Of a DNA stretch of 64,000 nucleotides, positions 50,372-61,134 are shown piece after piece (position 1 is the first letter of the stretch; each line of letters starts with the position of its first letter). The notes beneath the pieces are model-generated. The model was not told the origin of the DNA and did no database searches. It saw only the letters and a program-made list of their open reading frames with translations. The DNA is from Flavobacteriales bacterium. Its GTDB lineage: Bacteria; Bacteroidota; Bacteroidia; Flavobacteriales_D; Crocinitomicaceae. Where the stretch lies: contig VEQH01000002.1 of NCBI GenBank assembly GCA_018883325.1, positions 1-64,000 of the forward strand, given 5' to 3'. The position numbers were made by a program, and so were the translations under genes.

Positions 50372-50863
50372 ATGACAGAAGTTGAAATTCAAATCATAGA
50401 AACTGCCATTCTCGCAGCAATTGTTATTGGTATTAAACTAATCTCAAGAAATTCGGTAAATCGTCTGTTGAATAAAATGGATTTCGATTTGAAACGCAAA
50501 CAAATTTCACATCGAATTATTAACCTTTTCTTGACGATTTTTGTAGTCACGGTGCTCGCTGGAATCTGGAATATCCACCGCGATCAATTGATTGTTTTTA
50601 TGACTTCTGTCGTAACCGTTCTTGGTATTGCCTTTTTTGCCCAATGGTCGATTCTTTCAAACATTACTTCAAGCCTCATTTTGTTTTTCAATCATCCTAT
50701 GAAAATTGGTCAACGCATTCGAGTTGTTGACAAAGAATATGATATTTCTGGAGAGTTAATCGACATTTCTTTTTTCTTTCTTTACATCAAAAGTGAAGAT
50801 GGTGAATTGATAACCATTCCAAACACCATCGTTCTCCAAAAAACTATTGTCACCAAAATCTAA
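50372..50863 (+). CDS. Small mechanosensitive ion channel (MscS-like) family protein
   Basis: GIAFFAQWSILSNITSSLILFFNHPMKIGQRIRV; LITIPNTIVLQKTI. Confidence 0.85.
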   Translation: MTEVEIQIIETAILAAIVIGIKLISRNSVNRLLNKMDFDLKRKQISHRIINLFLTIFVVTVLAGIWNIHRDQLIVFMTSVVTVLGIAFFAQWSILSNITSSLILFFNHPMKIGQRIRVVDKEYDISGELIDISFFFLYIKSEDGELITIPNTIVLQKTIVTKI

Positions 50864-52074
50864 GGTTTTTTAGCTAAAAATTTATGTAGGGGCATTAATT
50901 CAACAACGCCAAACTCATTCGTAAAAACATCTGATTGATTGACCGTTACGATTATTGCTTTCTTTAAATCAAAAAACTTCATAGCTTCATACGCACCGTT
51001 CAATTCGCGCTCTTGCGTTTCAAAATTGAAATCAAAACAAACTTGATAGAGTGCTTTGACTTGCTCTTTTTCAAAAACTATAAAATCGCATTCGTGCTTT
51101 TCCTGAAAATAATAGATTTGAGAATAGGAACGTCGTAAATGCAAGAACACTAAATTCTCTAATCTTCTTCCATTTTCTTCCGTAAAAACGACGGAAAGAT
51201 TGGTAAATAAGCCTAAATCGATTGTATAAACCTTCTTCGGATTGCGTACTTGTGCTTTCAATGAATAGCTAAACATTGGAACGCTGGCAACTAAATAGGC
51301 ATTTTCCAAATGAGAGATATATTCCAACAAAGTGCTCACAGATTTAAACTGAAAAAGCGCTGAAAGCTTGTTAGCGGAATACGTTTTTCCGATATTCGAA
51401 AGTAGATAGATTGCCAATTTCCGCAAGGTTTGTACGTCACGAACACCATATCTCACCGCTATATCTCGATATAAGATATCATCCCAAAGATGGTGCAAAA
51501 CCAATGGATTATTTGTTTTTAAATATTCAGGGAAACCACCAACTTGCATGTATTTTGAAGCACTTTCTGTGTTGCTTTCTAATTTGGAAAAAGTCAAAAA
51601 CTCGTTGTATGAAAACGGAAATAATTCAGAAGATAAATGACGACCTGTCAATTTAGTTCCTAATTCTTTGCTTAATAAATTCGCATTTGAACCAGTCACT
51701 AACACTTGAAAACCTTCATCTAGTTTTTGACGCACATACCATTCCCAATTCGAAAGCATTTGTATTTCATCAAAAAACAAGTGAGTGAATTTATCGCGTT
51801 CTATGATTGCATCCAAGCGACGAAAATCATCCAACTCGAAACCTGCGAGACGCGGATCTTCAAAATTTATGAATAAAGAAACATCTTTGTTTTGTGCGAT
51901 TAATTGATACATCAATGTGCTTTTTCCACAACGTCGTATTCCAGTTATGATATTTGCAAAATTCTCTGTAAGTACATAATTTTGAGCATCTTCACGCTCA
52001 GTTCCTAAAACACGTCGCTGTAAACTTTTCTTTTGAAATGCGATTACCTCCTCTATTTGAAACTGACTAACCAT
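50860..52074 (-). CDS. ATP-binding protein (AAA_14 + DUF4143)
   Basis: IITGIRRCGKSTLMYQL; FFDEIQMLSNWEWYVRQ; VLVTGSNANLLSKELGTKLTGRH. Confidence 0.92.
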   Translation of the reverse strand: MVSQFQIEEVIAFQKKSLQRRVLGTEREDAQNYVLTENFANIITGIRRCGKSTLMYQLIAQNKDVSLFINFEDPRLAGFELDDFRRLDAIIERDKFTHLFFDEIQMLSNWEWYVRQKLDEGFQVLVTGSNANLLSKELGTKLTGRHLSSELFPFSYNEFLTFSKLESNTESASKYMQVGGFPEYLKTNNPLVLHHLWDDILYRDIAVRYGVRDVQTLRKLAIYLLSNIGKTYSANKLSALFQFKSVSTLLEYISHLENAYLVASVPMFSYSLKAQVRNPKKVYTIDLGLFTNLSVVFTEENGRRLENLVFLHLRRSYSQIYYFQEKHECDFIVFEKEQVKALYQVCFDFNFETQERELNGAYEAMKFFDLKKAIIVTVNQSDVFTNEFGVVELMPLHKFLAKKP

Positions 52075-52204
52075 AACTTTATTTGATACAAAACTACAAT
52101 TTTATTCGTTACTATCAAATAATTTCATCTATTATTAAACAATATTTTTATTTGATAGTAAACTATAACTTTATTCGATAATAAACTATAACTTTATTTT
52201 ATAT
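52073..52204. repeat. ~5 imperfect copies of a ~22-bp unit AACTATAACTTTATTcGATAnT abutting the start of the DUF4143 ATPase gene
   Basis: ccataactttatttgatac / aaactacaattttattcgtta / tttttatttgatagt / aaactataactttattcgataat / aaactataactttatttta. Confidence 0.7.
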
Positions 52205-52734
52205 AAAAAATAAAATCTTTAATAAAAACTTGCTACTGATTCAATTATTTAAATCCTTTAGCTGTTAAAAATGATTTTATCTGGAAAATCATCAGTTGAT
52301 TGAAGCGAAAAAATGATCTTCGGAGGAAATATTTTGTTGAATGAATAAGGCGTTGATACTTTCAAATTGAGTTCGATTCTAAAATTGAAATTACCTGTGG
52401 TGCTGCTCCTATGTTTTAACAATCAATCCTTTTATTTCAATTTCCTTCTTCATATATCTATTTTTAATTAAATATACGAAAATATAATCTTGATTACGAT
52501 TGTTAACTAATCATTTATTTTAAAAACCAATTCAATAACACCACGCATTCCAATACCAACGGTTTAAAATAAGAATATGGAAACCTTGTCAAAATAAAAC
52601 CTCAGCAATATTGATTCATGCAAAAATGAATAAATGGTTGAAACCATTTTGAAATCCCATAATCCATTCAATTGGTGTATGTGTTTCAACCCTCTCCAAT
52701 CGAAAAAAACTTATTCCATAACTATTTTAAAAGT

Positions 52735-54588
52735 TTAATCCATCTTGATTTTAAAATCAATTCGTCTGTTTTTGGTTCTACCTGCTGCTGTATTATTATC
52801 CGCGATTGGTTTCGTTTCTCCAAAATAACTTGCTTTTATTCTGCTTGCTTCAATACCGTAACTAATCAATAAATTCCTTACTGTTTCAGAACGCTTTTTT
52901 GATAATTGTAAATTCATAGCTGCGTCGCCAACATTATCTGTATGTCCAGCAAATTCAATTGTCCAGGTTGGTTCTTCTTTCAGCACTTGAGCAATTTCTT
53001 GAAGCACTAATTTTGAATCAGCGGTGATGTCATTTTTACCTGTTTCACACACCAATTTCTTAAGCATCAAATCGTCAATATTTCGTTTTTTCTTTAATGG
53101 ACAACCTTTGTTTTCAATTACTCCTGCAACTTGAGGACACGCATCTTCTTTGTCAGCAATTCCATCCCCATCCGAATCTGGACAACCTTTAAACGTTGCT
53201 AGCCCTTTTTCTGTTGGACAAGCATCATCCTTATCGGCAATACCATCCAAATCAACATCTGGACAACCTTTCATTTCAATACTTCCTTTTTCTGTTGGAC
53301 AACTGTCTTCATCATCTTTTATTCCGTCTCCATCTGTGTCAGGACAACCCTTCAACGCAGTAAGTCCAGCTACATTTGGACAATCATCGTCTTTATCTGT
53401 AACTCCGTCACCATCTGAATCTGGACAGCCATTTAATGAAACAAGTCCCTTTTCATTCGGGCATTCATCTTTTGCATCTTCAATACCATCCGAATCGGAA
53501 TCAGGACAACCATTAAATTGTTTTAAACCTGCTACATCTGGACACAGGTCTTGGTTGTCTGCAATACTGTCATTGTCTTTATCAGGACATCCTTTTGCTG
53601 ACAACACACCTTTCAATTCGGGACATAAATCGTCACTATCAGCAATTCCATCGCCATCCTTATCTTTTATTTTTTCAACTTTTATTTTTGGTTGTTTTTC
53701 TTTTTGAGTGAATTGATAGGCCAATAATAATTCATGCGAACCTCCTGCATACTGACGCAATTTACTTACCATCACATCATAGCTGTAAGCCAACATAAAC
53801 TGTTTGTAATTTATTCCTGCTAGTAAAATAACCGATTCATTACTCCGATAACTTAATCCTGCTATCAAAAGTTTATTAAAGGTAAATTTTGAACCAATTT
53901 CAAACTGAGGTAGTCCTTTAAATGTTGTTCGCGCTAGAATAAATGGCTCTGCTTCTATTTTTTCATTTATGTTGAGAAGGTATGAACCTGATAAATAATA
54001 ATGTCGAATAAGTTGTGTTTCGCCTGCTAAGCTCAGTACATTGAATTTATTGAGTTTACTTTGAATCAATTGATTGCTTGAAATACCCACAAACAATTTA
54101 TTTTTCAAATGATACACCAAACCAAAATTCAAATCGGGAACCATCTGTTTTACATTGGTTTGAAGAACGGCATCTGGTTCTATATTTACCATTTGTGAAC
54201 CATTATAGGCATATTGATTCATTATTCCCGATACACCAAAATTAATACCTGAATTCTGATTTATCTTTAGATTGTAACTAAGATTTAACTGAAATCCATT
54301 TTGACGAATTGCCCCACCTTTATCATCTGAAAACAAAGCACCGCCAATACCTAAATTTAATTTCTTGATAGAGGTATGACCGCCAATATGAAACGTTTTC
54401 GGTGCACCATCAAAACCAACCCATTGGCTTCTATAGCCCGCTTGTAAACGATTGGTATTTTTGATGCCTGTAAAAGCAGGATTGATCATAAAATCATTCC
54501 AATAATACTGACTGAACATCGGCATTTGTTGACCAAATAAGGATTGACTAACGGCAACAACTAAAAATAATGCGACTAACTTTTTCAT
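52735..54588 (-). CDS. PorP/SprF-family protein fused to TSP type 3 repeats and a C-terminal OmpA domain
   Basis: QQMPMFSQYYWNDFMINPAFTGIKNTNRLQAGYRSQWVGFDGAPKTF; seven DxDxDGxxDxxDxCP units; FAGHTDNVGDAAMNLQLSKKRSETVRNLL. Confidence 0.93.
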   Translation of the reverse strand: MKKLVALFLVVAVSQSLFGQQMPMFSQYYWNDFMINPAFTGIKNTNRLQAGYRSQWVGFDGAPKTFHIGGHTSIKKLNLGIGGALFSDDKGGAIRQNGFQLNLSYNLKINQNSGINFGVSGIMNQYAYNGSQMVNIEPDAVLQTNVKQMVPDLNFGLVYHLKNKLFVGISSNQLIQSKLNKFNVLSLAGETQLIRHYYLSGSYLLNINEKIEAEPFILARTTFKGLPQFEIGSKFTFNKLLIAGLSYRSNESVILLAGINYKQFMLAYSYDVMVSKLRQYAGGSHELLLAYQFTQKEKQPKIKVEKIKDKDGDGIADSDDLCPELKGVLSAKGCPDKDNDSIADNQDLCPDVAGLKQFNGCPDSDSDGIEDAKDECPNEKGLVSLNGCPDSDGDGVTDKDDDCPNVAGLTALKGCPDTDGDGIKDDEDSCPTEKGSIEMKGCPDVDLDGIADKDDACPTEKGLATFKGCPDSDGDGIADKEDACPQVAGVIENKGCPLKKKRNIDDLMLKKLVCETGKNDITADSKLVLQEIAQVLKEEPTWTIEFAGHTDNVGDAAMNLQLSKKRSETVRNLLISYGIEASRIKASYFGETKPIADNNTAAGRTKNRRIDFKIKMD

Positions 54589-54590
54589 AT

Positions 54591-55853
54591 TTATCTTTTT
54601 AGTGTTACTGTACCTTTATACTTTTCTCCATTTCCTAATTCAATTACATAAAAGTAATCGGCACTTGGGAGTTCATTTCCATTGATTGTTCCATCCCAGA
54701 AATTAGTGTTGGCATCGCCTGTAAACACTTTTTTACCCCATCGATCAAAAACCAATAATTTCGCTTCTGGAAATTCCCACAAGCCTTCAATTTTCCACGT
54801 ATCGTTGACGTTGTCGCCGTTTGGAGAAAATCCGTTTGGTATGGAGAAACATTCCTTCACTTCGATTTGCAATTCGTCTGTTGCCGTACATCCGTTGCTA
54901 TCGGTTCCAGTAACCGTTAAGGTGGAAAGACCAAGTGCAGGCGCAAAACTCGCTCCATTGTTGAGGTTATTGCTCCACAAATACGTTTCTCCACCTGTTG
55001 CGTTCAGGGTTGCATTTTCGCCTTTACACAAACTAAAATCCTCACCTGCATTTAAAGTGGTAAAGCGATTTACAGTTAAATTCAAGGTGACCACCGAATC
55101 ACAACCATAGGCATTTTGAAGGGTAAAAGTGGCCGAATTGTTATCGGTGTAATACGTTGTTCCATCTATCCAAACGAGTGAATCGCAAACGGTGCGCGTG
55201 TCTGTTCCTGCGTTGGAATTGTGAACCGCTAGGTTGATGGTAATGGTACTATCACAGCCAACCGCATTGGGAATTATAGCCGTGTACGTTCCTGAGTTGG
55301 TGTAAACAGCGCCATCAGGAGCAGAGTACGAATTGCAAGCTATTGGTGAAATAGTGCTTGAAGTGGGTGAAATCAAATCCAAATAAACAGAAACCGTATT
55401 GGAGCAACCCAAGGCATCTGTTCCCACTACGGTGTAATAACCTTCTGTAGTAAAGGTGAAAGGCTGACCATTGGTAACGCCATTGTTCCAAGAATAGCTA
55501 ACAGCGCCCGTTGCCGTAAGTGTAAATTGTGTACCTGCACACACTTGTTGGTCTTGCCCAGCGTTGATTTGTGGATTGTTGACAACGATGGTCATGCTTT
55601 GCGTACACGAATTAACACCATCCGAAATTATGACATCGTAAGTGGTAGTTTGGGTAGGAAAAACTGCAATGCTATCAAAACCCACTGTACCATCCGACCA
55701 ATACACCGTTTCCGAAGGATTTGAAACGATGCTCAAAACGGCAGTATCACCCAAACAAATGGGATTTACAGATGCGGTGATGGTGCAATCGAGTGTTTGA
55801 GTAAAAGCAGAATAAGTAAAACTTAAGGTAAAAATGAGAAGGAAATATTTCAT
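54591..55853 (-). CDS. Gliding-motility-associated C-terminal domain (T9SS type B sorting) protein
   Basis: FSIPNGFSPNGDNVNDTWKIEGL...LLVFDRWGKKVFTGDANTNFWDGTINGNELPSADYFYVIEL. Confidence 0.93.
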   Translation of the reverse strand: MKYFLLIFTLSFTYSAFTQTLDCTITASVNPICLGDTAVLSIVSNPSETVYWSDGTVGFDSIAVFPTQTTTYDVIISDGVNSCTQSMTIVVNNPQINAGQDQQVCAGTQFTLTATGAVSYSWNNGVTNGQPFTFTTEGYYTVVGTDALGCSNTVSVYLDLISPTSSTISPIACNSYSAPDGAVYTNSGTYTAIIPNAVGCDSTITINLAVHNSNAGTDTRTVCDSLVWIDGTTYYTDNNSATFTLQNAYGCDSVVTLNLTVNRFTTLNAGEDFSLCKGENATLNATGGETYLWSNNLNNGASFAPALGLSTLTVTGTDSNGCTATDELQIEVKECFSIPNGFSPNGDNVNDTWKIEGLWEFPEAKLLVFDRWGKKVFTGDANTNFWDGTINGNELPSADYFYVIELGNGEKYKGTVTLKR

Positions 55854-55868
55854 GGATGGGGGTTGATG

Positions 55869-56384
55869 CTAAAAGATTTTTTCAAAGGATTTACCTAAAC
55901 CACTGAATGAATGGTAAGCATGGCAACGAACGCGGAGTTTGTAGCCGTTATTTAATTTTTCCATTACAGAATTTACACTCTCTTTTTGAGAGGATTTAGT
56001 CCTAGCTATTTTTAATAATTTGGTTCTATGTTCATTGATTATAGTACATTTAAACGTTCTTGAGTTATCTTTTTTACAAAACCATCCTCTTCGGGGTAAT
56101 ATCAAAAAATCATTTCGATCTGGATCTAAATGAATTGTTTTAGCTTCATCTTTCTCTTGAGTGATTGCACAAATTTCAATTCTTAAATTATTTGCATCAA
56201 AACAGCGACTTTTATTTACAACTTTAACTTTTATACAATCCTCATCTTTTATAAAAGATGTAATTTCAATTCTAGGGCGTAATTTCTGAATAATGAGGTA
56301 CGTTAAAAAAGGGACTATGAAAGTTGAAATCCAAAAACAAAGATCAACACAATCATAGCAAATTGAAATGGATTTATGACACAT
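55869..56384 (-). CDS. Hypothetical membrane-anchored protein
   Basis: 171-aa ORF with an N-terminal TM segment. Confidence 0.55.
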   Translation of the reverse strand: MCHKSISICYDCVDLCFWISTFIVPFLTYLIIQKLRPRIEITSFIKDEDCIKVKVVNKSRCFDANNLRIEICAITQEKDEAKTIHLDPDRNDFLILPRRGWFCKKDNSRTFKCTIINEHRTKLLKIARTKSSQKESVNSVMEKLNNGYKLRVRCHAYHSFSGLGKSFEKIF

Positions 56385-56435
56385 AAACTTGATATTATTG
56401 TTTAAAGGAATTTTTGATTGAATTTATCTAAAGCT

Positions 56436-59400
56436 TTAATATGAGATTACACAATAACCATTTTCACCAGCTGTTCCATCAAAACCATTCTGATATCCAA
56501 ACATACAGTTTCCATTTAATGCTGAAGAGTTTCCTCCGTTTCCTCCGCTTCCAGATGTTGAACAACAAGTTGCGGAAACAAGGGAAGTAACATAACCAAC
56601 TGGAATATAATTTCTTGCTGATGTATTAGACTGAATTGGGTAACTATTGTTTTGAAAGTTATTTACACTTCCACTAGCCCCATTAGCCCCATTTACACAT
56701 GAGTTCGTATTAGACAACCCCCTACTTCCACCAAGACCACCAGAAGCTATTAAAAATGAGTCAAAAGATGTATTCCCGCCATCTCCTCCATTTGTTGCAG
56801 AAGGTCCAGGAAATCCTGAATTGTTTGTTTGACCTAGACCTTTAGTACCACCTAGACCAACAGTTATTATATATGTTTGACCAGAAACAACATTTATAAT
56901 TGACTTATTATAACCACCTGAACCACCATTACCTCCTTTACCGCCAATATAATTGCACCCTACTGCACAGCCATTAGTTGCACCAGAAGCGGATGAAGCA
57001 AAGGAGCCTCCTCCTCCTCCTCCTCCAGCACCCCATAATTCAACAGTAATTTGTGTAACTCCTGCTGGACAAGTCCAAGTTGTAGAAGATGAAAAACCTA
57101 TTCTAACACCTTGGTTAGATGATGATGTAGCACTTGTTCCATTGCACACATATTGTGTTTGATTTGCATTTACCTCACTTGCATCCAACACGCCATTTGC
57201 ATTCGCATCCAAACCTGTTTCTATCTTCGTTCCTCCGTTGGTACAATTTGTTCCTGCAGGTTCTGTTGTGGTTTTTATTAATGCATTTAAGCCGTTCGTT
57301 CCATTAGTGCCATTTACACCTGCAACTCCTTGTGCACCAGTTGCTCCCGTTGCACCTACTGCTCCGTTACACACATATTTGGTTAAAGAAGCGTTGATTT
57401 CGCTTGCATCTAAGGTTCCGTTGTTGTTGGCATCTAAACCGTATTCAATCTTTACGCCGCCTGTTGTACAGTTTGCACCTGCCGTTTCAGTAGTGGTTTT
57501 CGCGAGTGTGTTTTTTCCATCAACGCCGTTCGTTCCATTTGAACCATTGGTTCCGTTTGTACCTGCAACTCCTTGGATTCCTTGAATACCTTGCGCTCCC
57601 GTTGCACCAACTGCTCCATTACACACATATTTGGTTAAAGAAGCATTGATTTCACTTGCGTCTAAAGTTCCGTTGTTGTTGGCATCTAAACCGTATTCAA
57701 TTTTGATTCCGCCAGTTGTACAATTTGCTCCTGCAGCTTCGGTGGTGGTTTTTGCTAAAGTATTTTTACCGTCAACGCCATTTGTTCCGTTTGTTCCGTT
57801 AGTTCCAGCAACTCCTTGGATTCCTTGAATACCTTGTGCTCCCGTTGCGCCAGTTGCTCCAGTAGCACCTACTGCTCCGTTACACACATATTTTGTCAAT
57901 GTAGCATTGATTTCACTTGCATCTAATGTTCCGTTATTGTTGGCATCTAAGCCGTATTCGATTTTGATTCCACCTGTTGTACAATTTGCGCCTGCGGCTT
58001 CGGTGGTGGTTTTTGCTAAGGTGTTTTTTCCGTCAACACCGTTAGTTCCGTTAGTTCCGTTGGTACCTGCTACACCTTGAATACCTTGTGCGCCCGTTGC
58101 ACCAACCGCACCGTTACAAACGTATTTCGTCAAAGAAGCATTGATTTCACTTGCATCTAAGGTTCCGTTGTTGTTAGCATCTAAACCATATTCAATTTTT
58201 ATTCCGCCAGTTGTACAATTTGCTCCTGCAGCTTCGGTGGTGGTTTTTGCTAAGGTGTTTTTTCCGTCAACACCGTTAGTTCCGTTTGTTCCGTTGGTAC
58301 CTGCTACACCTTGGATTCCTTGAGGGCCTTGCGCACCCGTTGCGCCAGTAGCTCCCGTTGCACCTACTGCTCCGTTACAAACGTATTTGGTCAAAGAAGC
58401 ATTGATTTCACTTGCGTCTAATGTTCCATTATTATTGGCATCTAAACCGTATTCGATTTTGATACCGCCAGTTGTACAGTTTGCACCAGCTGCTTCGGTG
58501 GTGGTTTTTGCTAAAGTATTTTTTCCGTCAGTTCCGTTTGTTCCGTTCGTTCCAGCAACTCCTTGGATTCCCTGCGCACCTGTTAAACCTTGTATTCCTT
58601 GTGGACCTTGTGCTCCCGTTGCACCTACTGCTCCGTTACATACATATTTCGTCAAAGACGCATTTATTTCGCTTGCATCTAATGTTCCGTTGTTATTGGC
58701 ATCCAAACCATATTCGATTTTTACTCCTCCTGTGGTACAGTTTGCGCCTGCTGCTTCAGTTGTGGTTTTTGCTAAGGTATTTTTTCCATCAGCACCGTTG
58801 GTTCCGTTGGTTCCATTTACACCAGCAACTCCTTGTGGGCCTTGGATTCCTTGAGGACCTTGTGCACCTGTTGCGCCAGTAGCACCTACTGCTCCATTAC
58901 AAACGTATTTCGTTAAAGTAGCATTGATTTCTGAAACGTCCAATGTTCCATTGTTGTTAGCATCTAAACCATATTCGATTTTTACACCGCCTGTTGTACA
59001 ATTTGCACCTGCGGATTCGGTCGTTGTTTTTACGAGCGTATTTTGTCCGTTCGTACCATTCGTTCCGTTCGTACCATTTGCACCAGCAACTCCTTGAGGA
59101 CCTTGCGCTCCTTGAGGACCTTGTGCACCTGTTGCGCCAGTAGCACCTACTGCTCCATTACAAACGTATTTCGTTAAAGTAGCATTGATTTCTGACAAAT
59201 CCAATGTTCCATTGTTGTTGGCATCTAAACCATATTCGATTTTTACTCCTCCCGTGGTACAGTTAGCCCCTGCGGATTCGGTCGTTGTTTTTACGAGTGT
59301 ATTTTGTCCGTTGGTTCCATTTGTACCATTTGCACCAGCAACTCCTTGAGGACCTTGCGCTCCTTGAATTCCTTGAGGTCCTTGTGCACCTGTTGCACCA

Positions 59401-59960
59401 GATGGCCCTACAGGTCCTTTGATATTTCCAGTAAGTACCCAAGTTGTTGCACTATTTTTATAATGAACTTCACCTGTAAGTACATTAAGGTAAAAGTCGC
59501 CAAGTAAACCAAGCGTCGATATTGGTGTTGTATTTCCATAACGCCATTGATTCAATTGCGCACCAGAAGTTTTTGCATAAAGAGCATAAGGAACACTCAT
59601 CAATTGTTGCGTCCCAAAGTCTTGGTAATTAACTCCATTTGAAAAATCGACAGCGAGATTCACGAAATAAGGACCTACTGCCCAATTGATTGCGTTAAAC
59701 GTTCCTGTCTGTGGTGTTCCTGCACCAATAACTAAATTTATTAAACCTTGACTTGATGTCAAAACACTATGTCTTTCCTGATAAACGGCACTTCCTGTGG
59801 CAGTTCCTTGGCGCACTTGCACACGAATAGCAACGGTTGTATTTGTTACTATATTACCACTACTGTTGCGTATTACCGCTTGGTAATTGATTCCATTCGG
59901 TGCTTGGGAATAAGCAATTGCAGAAACAAAAAGAGTCAATAAGAGAATTAATTTGTTCAT
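56436..59960 (-). CDS. Secreted collagen-like protein with nine ~55-aa Cys/EF-hand-like modules and a glycine-rich C-terminus
   Basis: [16 protein letters not shown] collagen triplets alternating with [50 protein letters not shown]. Confidence 0.93.
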   Translation of the reverse strand: MNKLILLLTLFVSAIAYSQAPNGINYQAVIRNSSGNIVTNTTVAIRVQVRQGTATGSAVYQERHSVLTSSQGLINLVIGAGTPQTGTFNAINWAVGPYFVNLAVDFSNGVNYQDFGTQQLMSVPYALYAKTSGAQLNQWRYGNTTPISTLGLLGDFYLNVLTGEVHYKNSATTWVLTGNIKGPVGPSGATGAQGPQGIQGAQGPQGVAGANGTNGTNGQNTLVKTTTESAGANCTTGGVKIEYGLDANNNGTLDLSEINATLTKYVCNGAVGATGATGAQGPQGAQGPQGVAGANGTNGTNGTNGQNTLVKTTTESAGANCTTGGVKIEYGLDANNNGTLDVSEINATLTKYVCNGAVGATGATGAQGPQGIQGPQGVAGVNGTNGTNGADGKNTLAKTTTEAAGANCTTGGVKIEYGLDANNNGTLDASEINASLTKYVCNGAVGATGAQGPQGIQGLTGAQGIQGVAGTNGTNGTDGKNTLAKTTTEAAGANCTTGGIKIEYGLDANNNGTLDASEINASLTKYVCNGAVGATGATGATGAQGPQGIQGVAGTNGTNGTNGVDGKNTLAKTTTEAAGANCTTGGIKIEYGLDANNNGTLDASEINASLTKYVCNGAVGATGAQGIQGVAGTNGTNGTNGVDGKNTLAKTTTEAAGANCTTGGIKIEYGLDANNNGTLDASEINATLTKYVCNGAVGATGATGATGAQGIQGIQGVAGTNGTNGTNGVDGKNTLAKTTTEAAGANCTTGGIKIEYGLDANNNGTLDASEINASLTKYVCNGAVGATGAQGIQGIQGVAGTNGTNGSNGTNGVDGKNTLAKTTTETAGANCTTGGVKIEYGLDANNNGTLDASEINASLTKYVCNGAVGATGATGAQGVAGVNGTNGTNGLNALIKTTTEPAGTNCTNGGTKIETGLDANANGVLDASEVNANQTQYVCNGTSATSSSNQGVRIGFSSSTTWTCPAGVTQITVELWGAGGGGGGGSFASSASGATNGCAVGCNYIGGKGGNGGSGGYNKSIINVVSGQTYIITVGLGGTKGLGQTNNSGFPGPSATNGGDGGNTSFDSFLIASGGLGGSRGLSNTNSCVNGANGASGSVNNFQNNSYPIQSNTSARNYIPVGYVTSLVSATCCSTSGSGGNGGNSSALNGNCMFGYQNGFDGTAGENGYCVISY
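57140..59312 (-). repeat. Nine-copy coding tandem repeat within the collagen-like gene
   Basis: Nine 'KTTTE.AG.NCT.GG.KIE.GLDAN.NG.LD.SE.NA..T.YVCNG' modules counted in the translation. Confidence 0.93.
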
Positions 59961-59982
59961 TTTTTGATGTTTATTTAGTTGA

Positions 59983-60513
59983 TTAATTATTCATTTTGAT
60001 TAAGCGCGTTTGTTGAATGAACTGCCCGTTGGGGGTATAACAATTCAATAAGTATGTTCCCGGTGCGCAATGTGATGGGATTTCTAATTTGTGGTGCTTA
60101 GGAAGTAATAATTCCTGTAGTATCAATTTACCATTGATATCAATAAGCTGCACATTTATTTCTTCCTCATTTGAGGAGCTTGTGTTTAAGGTAATAAAGG
60201 TTCCAAATGGATTGGGATAAACAGCGATATCGCCGTCCATAAGTCCAAGCGCTGTTGAAGCTGGAGGACTAACCGCAATTACACCTATGGGTTGAATAAA
60301 ACCATTACTTAGAGAGTAGCTACTATTCGAACCTCTATAAATCAAGGGCTCACCAATTGTGTAGGTCATGAAACGCTGAGCGAGTCCAGTTAAACCATTA
60401 GAAGCATCTTTTCCTGCGCTTGAAATCACTTTTCTATCGAAAGTTTGAGCATTAGCTAATGAATTGATTAATAAGCAAATAAAGAGCGTATTAATTTTAA
60501 AAATTATTTTCAT
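59983..60513 (-). CDS. T9SS type A sorting domain-containing protein
   Basis: [38 protein letters not shown]...GTYLLNCY. Confidence 0.88.
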   Translation of the reverse strand: MKIIFKINTLFICLLINSLANAQTFDRKVISSAGKDASNGLTGLAQRFMTYTIGEPLIYRGSNSSYSLSNGFIQPIGVIAVSPPASTALGLMDGDIAVYPNPFGTFITLNTSSSNEEEINVQLIDINGKLILQELLLPKHHKLEIPSHCAPGTYLLNCYTPNGQFIQQTRLIKMNN

Positions 60514-60786
60514 TTTAACTTTTCGTTTTTAAGGGTTTATCCTAGCTTAAACAAATGATTTCTGACATCACCAAATAACTCTCATTTATTAGAAAAGAAA
60601 TCAAGTTCACCATACAATCTTAATCTTGACAAGTGTTTCGAGCAATTCATATTGATCAAATCCAATTAATAATTAATTGTGAATGTGACAAATATAGTTA
60701 TAGTGTTAAATATTTCAAACGTTTATGTAATATTTAATAAACGATAATGTTTATGAATAATTCACAAGATGCAAGAATTTTGTTGC

Positions 60787-61098
60787 ATGGAAGAAATTCA
60801 TATTGGTCAGCAGATCAAAGTTGTTTTGGAAACAAGAGGTATAACCGTTACTGAATTTGCTAAACGGATTAATAAATCACGTGAGAACATTTATTCCATA
60901 TTTACGAGAAAAACGATCGACACAGGATTACTCACTAAAATATCAGAAGTATTAGAATTCGATTTTTTTAAACCATTAAGTAAATCTTATGGTGAAATCG
61001 AAACTGAATTACAACAAGTACGGGAACAAAATGAAATACTCAAAGAATATACTTCATTTCTTAAAAACAAATCTAAAAGCGAACCAATTGGCGATTAG
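60787..61098 (+). CDS. Helix-turn-helix (XRE-like) transcriptional regulator
   Basis: MEEIHIGQQIKVVLETRGITVTEFAKRINKSRENIYSIFTRKTIDTGLLTKISEVLEFDFF. Confidence 0.87.
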   Translation: MEEIHIGQQIKVVLETRGITVTEFAKRINKSRENIYSIFTRKTIDTGLLTKISEVLEFDFFKPLSKSYGEIETELQQVREQNEILKEYTSFLKNKSKSEPIGD

Positions 61099-61134
61099 TA
61101 AGATTAAATTGTTTAAACAACATAGCTTATTTTT

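Noticed and set aside
53150-53707. 185-aa plus-strand ORF opposite the TSP3 repeats
   Set aside because: Antisense of the Asp-rich repeat region; low-complexity SxSGQPF product.
57238-58882. Long plus-strand ORFs opposite the collagen-like gene ([11 protein letters not shown]...)
   Set aside because: Mirror ORFs caused by the repetitive, stop-poor antisense of the coding repeats.
57140-59312. CRISPR-like regular repeats
   Set aside because: Repeats are coding, ~200+ bp period, in frame with a collagen-like protein. No CRISPR array or cas gene seen in the window.
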